Below are positions 60,603 to 64,000 of a stretch of 64,000 bases of DNA, one piece after another. The notes beneath the pieces were generated by a model. That model did not search any database and was not told where the DNA came from. It saw only the letters and a program-made list of their open reading frames with translations. Both the position numbers and the translations under genes were made by a program. Origin of the DNA: an uncultured Lachnospira sp. (GTDB taxonomy: Bacteria; Bacillota; Clostridia; Lachnospirales; Lachnospiraceae); the NCBI GenBank assembly GCA_934343805.1, contig CAKRIN010000005.1, positions 47,577-111,576 on the forward strand, in the 5' to 3' direction. Position 1 is the first letter of the stretch. Each line of letters begins with the position of its first letter.

Positions 60603-61964
60603 ATGAGGGATTCAAGGAGAAATAAGAGAATGTCAAAGGATGAATATTTAATTACAGATGCGCCCCTTAAAGCACTGACTGTTTTTGCCATGCCTATGAT
60701 TCTGGGCAGTTTTTTCCAACAGGTATATAATATGGCTGACTCAATTATTGTCGGTCAGTTTGTCGGATCATCTGCACTTGCGGCTGTCGGAGCATGCGCT
60801 GCTCTCACAAATGTATTTATTTGCGTGGCACTTGGTGCCGGGGTAGGTGCCGGAGTGCTTGTGAGCCGTTATTTTGGTGCAAGAAATTATAGTAAAATGA
60901 AGACCATTGTATCAACATCATTAATCAGTTTCCTGATTTTAAGTGTATTATTGGGAATCTTTGGTTTCGGGTTATCACATCCAATGATGAGTTTATTACA
61001 GACACCGGCTGATATATTGGATGAGGCAGTACTGTATCTTCGTGTTTATTTTGTGGGATTTCCGTTTCTGTTTATGTACAACATTCTTTCAACAATGTTT
61101 ACTTCAATCGGTGAATCAAAGATTCCGTTGGTGCTTCTAATATTTTCTTCCGTCTTAAATATCCTGATGGACCTTTGGATGGTTGCTGGTTTAGGACTCG
61201 GTGTGTTTGGCGCAGCTCTTGCAACTTTGATTGCACAGGGTATCTCAGCGGTATTTTCATTTGTGATTTTCATTTGCCGGATGCGCCGGTATAAAAGTCA
61301 CTTTGACTGGTTTGACAGGAAAGAGTTACGTTCAATGCTTCAGATTGCCATACCATCAATTCTTCAGCAGTCCACAGTATCAATTGGCATGATGATAGTA
61401 CAGGCAGTTGTAAATCCGTTCGGCACACAGGCACTCGCAGGTTATGCTGCGACAATGAGAGTAGAAAATGTATTTTCACTTATATTTGTATCCATTGGAA
61501 ATGCAGTGTCACCTTATGTTTCCCAGAATCTTGGCGCAAAGAAAATTGGGCGTATCAAAAAAGGATATCATGCTGCACTGGTGTTAGATATATGTTTCGC
61601 AGTCCTTGCTTTCATAGTCATTGAGACACTGCATACACACATTTCTTCGCTGTTCCTTGGTAAAGACGGAACAGCTTTGGCATATCAGGTGTCAGGAGAT
61701 TACATGAAATGGTTAGGTTACTTTTTCATTTTCATGGGTATCAAGATGGCTACTGATGGAGTTCTTCGTGGGTTGGGAATCATGCGGCCATTTCTTATAG
61801 CAAATATGGTTAACCTTGCAATCCGCCTGTCAGTTGCTCTGATTTTTGCACCGCGTTTTGGTATTGCATTTGTCTGGCTTGCTGTACCGGCCGGCTGGTT
61901 TGCAAATTTTCTGATTTCCTATGTGGCACTCAGAAAGTCATGGCCGGCTGAAAAAGTTGATTGA
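60603..61964 (+). CDS. MATE-family efflux transporter
   Basis: 453 residues, 12 membrane segments. ITDAPLKALTVFAMPMILGS, FQQVYNMADSIIVGQFVG and the matching second half (AIPSILQQSTVSIGMMIVQ) are MATE features. It exports drugs or cationic metabolites using a Na+ or H+ gradient. AGAGGA lies 5 bases before the ATG at 60603; a second good start is 60630 (AAGGAG, 10 bases). The open frame upstream to 60492 does not look like a MATE N-terminus. Confidence 0.88.
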   Translation: MRDSRRNKRMSKDEYLITDAPLKALTVFAMPMILGSFFQQVYNMADSIIVGQFVGSSALAAVGACAALTNVFICVALGAGVGAGVLVSRYFGARNYSKMKTIVSTSLISFLILSVLLGIFGFGLSHPMMSLLQTPADILDEAVLYLRVYFVGFPFLFMYNILSTMFTSIGESKIPLVLLIFSSVLNILMDLWMVAGLGLGVFGAALATLIAQGISAVFSFVIFICRMRRYKSHFDWFDRKELRSMLQIAIPSILQQSTVSIGMMIVQAVVNPFGTQALAGYAATMRVENVFSLIFVSIGNAVSPYVSQNLGAKKIGRIKKGYHAALVLDICFAVLAFIVIETLHTHISSLFLGKDGTALAYQVSGDYMKWLGYFFIFMGIKMATDGVLRGLGIMRPFLIANMVNLAIRLSVALIFAPRFGIAFVWLAVPAGWFANFLISYVALRKSWPAEKVD

Positions 61965-61994
61965 TTTTGATAAATAGTAATTTCCAATTTTTGT

Positions 61995-62023
61995 TTGACA
62001 TTTTTCAAAAAGAAAAATATAAT
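61995..62023 (+). promoter_or_regulatory. Perfect consensus promoter before hairpin unit 1
   Basis: TTGACA (61995-62000), 17-bp spacer, TATAAT (62018-62023). The transcript should start about at 62030, directly on the hairpin. Confidence 0.85.
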
Positions 62024-62031
62024 AACTTCTA

Positions 62032-62078
62032 AACGAGTAGCATACTAGCGTAAATCCAGTTTTGCTACTCGTTTTTTT
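62032..62078 (+). ncRNA. Hairpin-terminator unit 1 with loop core AGCGTAAATCCAG
   Basis: Perfect 11-bp stem (62032-62042 with 62063-62073), 20-base loop containing AGCGTAAATCCAG (62047-62059), then T7. Since it starts right after the promoter, most transcripts should end here as an RNA of about 50 nt unless the loop is bound or refolded. Confidence 0.65.
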
Positions 62079-62121
62079 GTGCGTCTGCTGTCGTACATTA
62101 TGAAAATATATAATGCATTTT

Positions 62122-62178
62122 AAAGTGTGTAGCTTATCAGCGTAAGTCCAGCTTACGGGGTAAGTGCACACTTTTTTT
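62122..62178 (+). ncRNA. Hairpin-terminator unit 2 with loop core AGCGTAAGTCCAG
   Basis: Outer stem AAAGTGTG/CACACTTT (62122-62129 with 62167-62174), inner GCTTA/TAAGTGC pairing, T7. The core AGCGTAAGTCCAG (62139-62151) differs from unit 1 by one base. TATAAT at 62109-62114 lies at the same distance before it as in unit 1, but the -35 is weak. GGAGG at 62242-62248 serves the MATE gene after it. Confidence 0.6.
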
Positions 62179-62255
62179 ATGCAAAAAAAGGAGGCTGAAT
62201 CCTCTCCTCACCAAAGGGTTCGGATTTTGCTTCGCAAAACAAGGAGGACTATAAA

Positions 62256-63491
62256 ATGGCAGAAAGTAACAAGATGAAGGAGATGCCGGTAAATAAGCTC
62301 ATGGTTCAGATGCTTATGGTAGCAGTTGGAATCGGAACAGGTGTTGGAACAAATGCACTTCTTGCAAGAACACTTGGACAGGGAAATAGTAAAAAAGCAG
62401 CAAAGGTTGCGGGAAACAGTTTGTTTCTTGGGGTGATTATTTATGCGGTTTGTCTGTTGTTTGGAATTTTCGGAGTAAGAGCATATATTTCATCACAGAC
62501 AATTGACCCTGAAGTTATATCAATGGGAACAGACTACTTAAGAATATGCTGCGTAATTTCATTTGGAATTATTTTCTTTTCATTATTTGAAAAACTCTTA
62601 CAGGCAACAGGACGTTCACTATATTCTACAATCGGTCAGGTTGTGGGTGCAGTGGTGAATATTGTTCTTGATCCGATTATGATTTATGGTATTGGACCGG
62701 TTCCTGAAATGGGAGTGAAGGGAGCTGCATATGCAACTGTTATTGGACAGGTTGCGTCTGCAATATTATTGTTTGTATTTCATATGAAACTGAATAAGGA
62801 AATTGAACATGATGTAAAGTATATGAAACCGGATAGAGGAATAATCAAGGAAATATATGCAATTGGACTTCCTGCAATTATTGCACAGGCACTTATGTCA
62901 ATTATGGTATATGTAATGAATCTGATTTTGAAATTCAGTCCTTCCGCACAGACAGCATATGGATTGTTCTATAAAGTACAGCAGTTTGTATTATTTCTTG
63001 CTTTTGGGCTTAGAGATGCAATCACTCCGATTATTGCATTTGCTTATGGTATGAGAAGTAAAAAGAGAATTCAGGATGGAATCAGGTATGGAATGCTCTA
63101 TACAGTTGTATTAATGATTCTGGGAATTGCAATTACAGAAATTTTCCCTGGAGCTTTTGCAACTTTGTTCAATGCAGGACAGTCAAGGGAATATTTTATC
63201 GGAGCAATGAGGATAATCTCAATAAGCTTTCTGTTTGCCGGGATAAATGTTGCTTATCAGGGAATTTATCAGGCACTGGATGGCGGCATTGAATCATTGG
63301 TAATCTCTCTTCTGAGACAGCTTGTCATTATCCTGCCACTGGCTGGGATTTTTTCTGTGTTTGTCAGAAATGGTCAGATGGGAGTTTCCCTGATCTGGTG
63401 GGTATTCCCAATAACTGAGGTTATTTCATGTCTGGCAGGATATGTATTTTTAAAGAGAATCAGAAAGAATAAAGTAGATGTTTTAAATTAA
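62256..63491 (+). CDS. MATE-family transporter lacking its first membrane segment
   Basis: 411 residues against a usual 440-455. KEMPVNKLM runs straight into [20 protein letters not shown]; the first membrane helix and loop normally between these (about 40 residues) are missing, with the frame kept. The remaining 11 segments and the second half ([19 protein letters not shown]) look intact. AAGGAGG lies 7 bases upstream. The loss probably makes it non-functional or altered. It follows two hairpin units and precedes a cytidylate-kinase-like gene, a common neighbour of such MATE genes. Confidence 0.8.
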   Translation: MAESNKMKEMPVNKLMVQMLMVAVGIGTGVGTNALLARTLGQGNSKKAAKVAGNSLFLGVIIYAVCLLFGIFGVRAYISSQTIDPEVISMGTDYLRICCVISFGIIFFSLFEKLLQATGRSLYSTIGQVVGAVVNIVLDPIMIYGIGPVPEMGVKGAAYATVIGQVASAILLFVFHMKLNKEIEHDVKYMKPDRGIIKEIYAIGLPAIIAQALMSIMVYVMNLILKFSPSAQTAYGLFYKVQQFVLFLAFGLRDAITPIIAFAYGMRSKKRIQDGIRYGMLYTVVLMILGIAITEIFPGAFATLFNAGQSREYFIGAMRIISISFLFAGINVAYQGIYQALDGGIESLVISLLRQLVIILPLAGIFSVFVRNGQMGVSLIWWVFPITEVISCLAGYVFLKRIRKNKVDVLN

Positions 63492-63504
63492 GGAGGAATC
63501 GTAA

Positions 63505-63852
63505 ATGAAAAAAAGGATTATTACAATCAGCAGGGAATTTGGAAGCGGTGGACGTTTCATTAGTGAAGAAGTGGCAAAGAAACTTGGTATTGCATATTAT
63601 GACAAGGATATCATTGGACAGATTGCAGAACAGTCAGGATTGTCACCAGAGTACATTAAAGAAAATGCAGAGTTATCTCCAAAGAAAGGTTTATTTGCAT
63701 ATGCATTTGCTGGACGTGACATTACAGGAAAGTCCATAGAAGATATCGTATATGAAGCACAGAGAAAAGTTATTTTGGAGTTGGCTGGAAGACGGCATTT
63801 GCAGATTATCAGCAGAAAGTTGAAGATTGGAAGAAAGGCTATGACAATGTAG
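63505..63852 (+). pseudogene. Truncated cytidylate-kinase-like protein (N-terminal part)
   Basis: 115 codons. ITISREFGSGGRFISEEVAK holds the P-loop variant of the cytidylate-kinase-like family, and the sequence is normal to VYEAQRKVILELA (about residue 93). After that it reads GRRHLQIISRKLKIGRK and stops, instead of the expected V-I-V-G-R-C-A-D-Y core. So the gene is joined to unrelated DNA. TTAAGGAGG precedes the ATG, so a short product may still be made. Confidence 0.75.
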
Positions 63853-63965
63853 TTGTTTCAAAGGATAAGACAGAAACAATGTCGGAGAAACTTGATAGAC
63901 TGCAGAATGAGGTGGAAAGTTCCAGGCAATATAATAAACAGAACCAAGCCAAATGGGCGAGATAA
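63780..63965 (+). other. Coding relic in another frame at the window end
   Basis: One frame different from the kinase reads WKTAFADYQQKVEDWKK, then NVVVSKDKTETMSEKLDRLQ and NQAKWAR before a stop. It is a charged coiled-coil-like C-terminus, not recognised, and has no start. It marks the junction partner of the truncated kinase. Confidence 0.4.
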
Positions 63966-64000
63966 ATTCTTCTGTTTTCCCAATTATATGGATTACTATG

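Noticed and set aside
62179..62300. Leader peptide reading [15 protein letters not shown] before the second MATE gene
   Set aside because: It begins at an ATG in the terminator T run with no ribosome site and runs into the MATE start in another frame. Possible but unsupported.
45834..63852. Idea that the cytidylate-kinase fragments at 45834-46028 and 63505-63852 are halves of one gene split by an inversion
   Set aside because: The opposite strands fit, but the middle of the protein is missing from both, and such kinases are often multi-copy in this family of bacteria. Without flanking comparison it is not supported.
1..64000. tRNA, rRNA, CRISPR arrays, intact transposases and phage genes
   Set aside because: I looked for tRNA-like arms, spaced direct repeats and transposase or integrase motifs on both strands by eye and found none that hold up. 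A tRNAscan and ISfinder-type search would settle it.

Overview
The window looks like chromosomal DNA of a low-GC Gram-positive gut anaerobe of the Lachnospiraceae, plausibly a pectin user of the Lachnospira/Eubacterium eligens type. This is inference from gene content: a family-9 pectate lyase, a GPH sugar/uronate carrier, a CIRCE-controlled Hsp20, a THF-riboswitch folate transporter, a membrane LuxR regulator, Clostridia-style sorting signals and AGGAGG ribosome sites. I found no rRNA, tRNA, CRISPR array or intact insertion sequence.

Layout. 1-8.6 kb: a 5'-truncated, secreted, membrane-anchored pectate lyase, an ABC-F ATPase, a GntR/FCD regulator divergent from a GPH carrier, and an Rpn-type nuclease with a heptad-repeat tail. 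8.6-15.5 kb: Eis-like acetyltransferase, amino-acid permease, metallophosphoesterase, two zinc-phospholipase-C-like paralogues and a UMF1-type transporter. 15.6-19 kb: a four-gene iron-sulfur/flavin amine or imino-acid dehydrogenase complex, followed by an AraC regulator.

20.2-31.2 kb is the most interesting part: TetR regulator, esterase, acyl carrier protein, a 211-bp nested hairpin, a single polypeptide with two ketosynthase domains (the first with a Cys-His-His triad, the second without it, like a chain-length factor), then FabG, FabZ, FabD, AccD, AccA, a flavodoxin-fold reductase, PlsX and a ureohydrolase. It has the layout of a type II fatty-acid/polyketide assembly line and lacks FabH, an obvious FabK/FabI, AccB and AccC.

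31-44.8 kb: HrcA-type heat-shock operator with Hsp20, small conserved proteins, a metallopeptidase, a nitroreductase, a GGDEF-PAS protein with an extracellular sensor, a MetE-like methyltransferase, and a minus-strand run hypothetical-ThrE-PurA-PyrB divergent from a LysR regulator that is itself coupled to a membrane lipase-like protein.

44.9-60.4 kb is accessory and partly decayed: a candidate small RNA ahead of a PBECR4-like putative nuclease, a fused HTH-Uma2 protein, fragments of a cytidylate-kinase-like protein, acetyltransferase, methyltransferase and PhoH-like ATPase, a THF riboswitch-folT unit, a GntR regulator whose promoter region is repeated 3.9 kb away before a gntP-(HPr-like)-ilvD/edd sugar-acid operon, a sortase-type surface protein, a MNT/HEPN pair and a self-inhibited class III Fic protein. 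60.5-64 kb: two MATE transporters, the second lacking its first membrane segment and preceded by two tandem promoter-plus-hairpin units with a shared loop core, then a broken cytidylate-kinase-like gene at the window edge.
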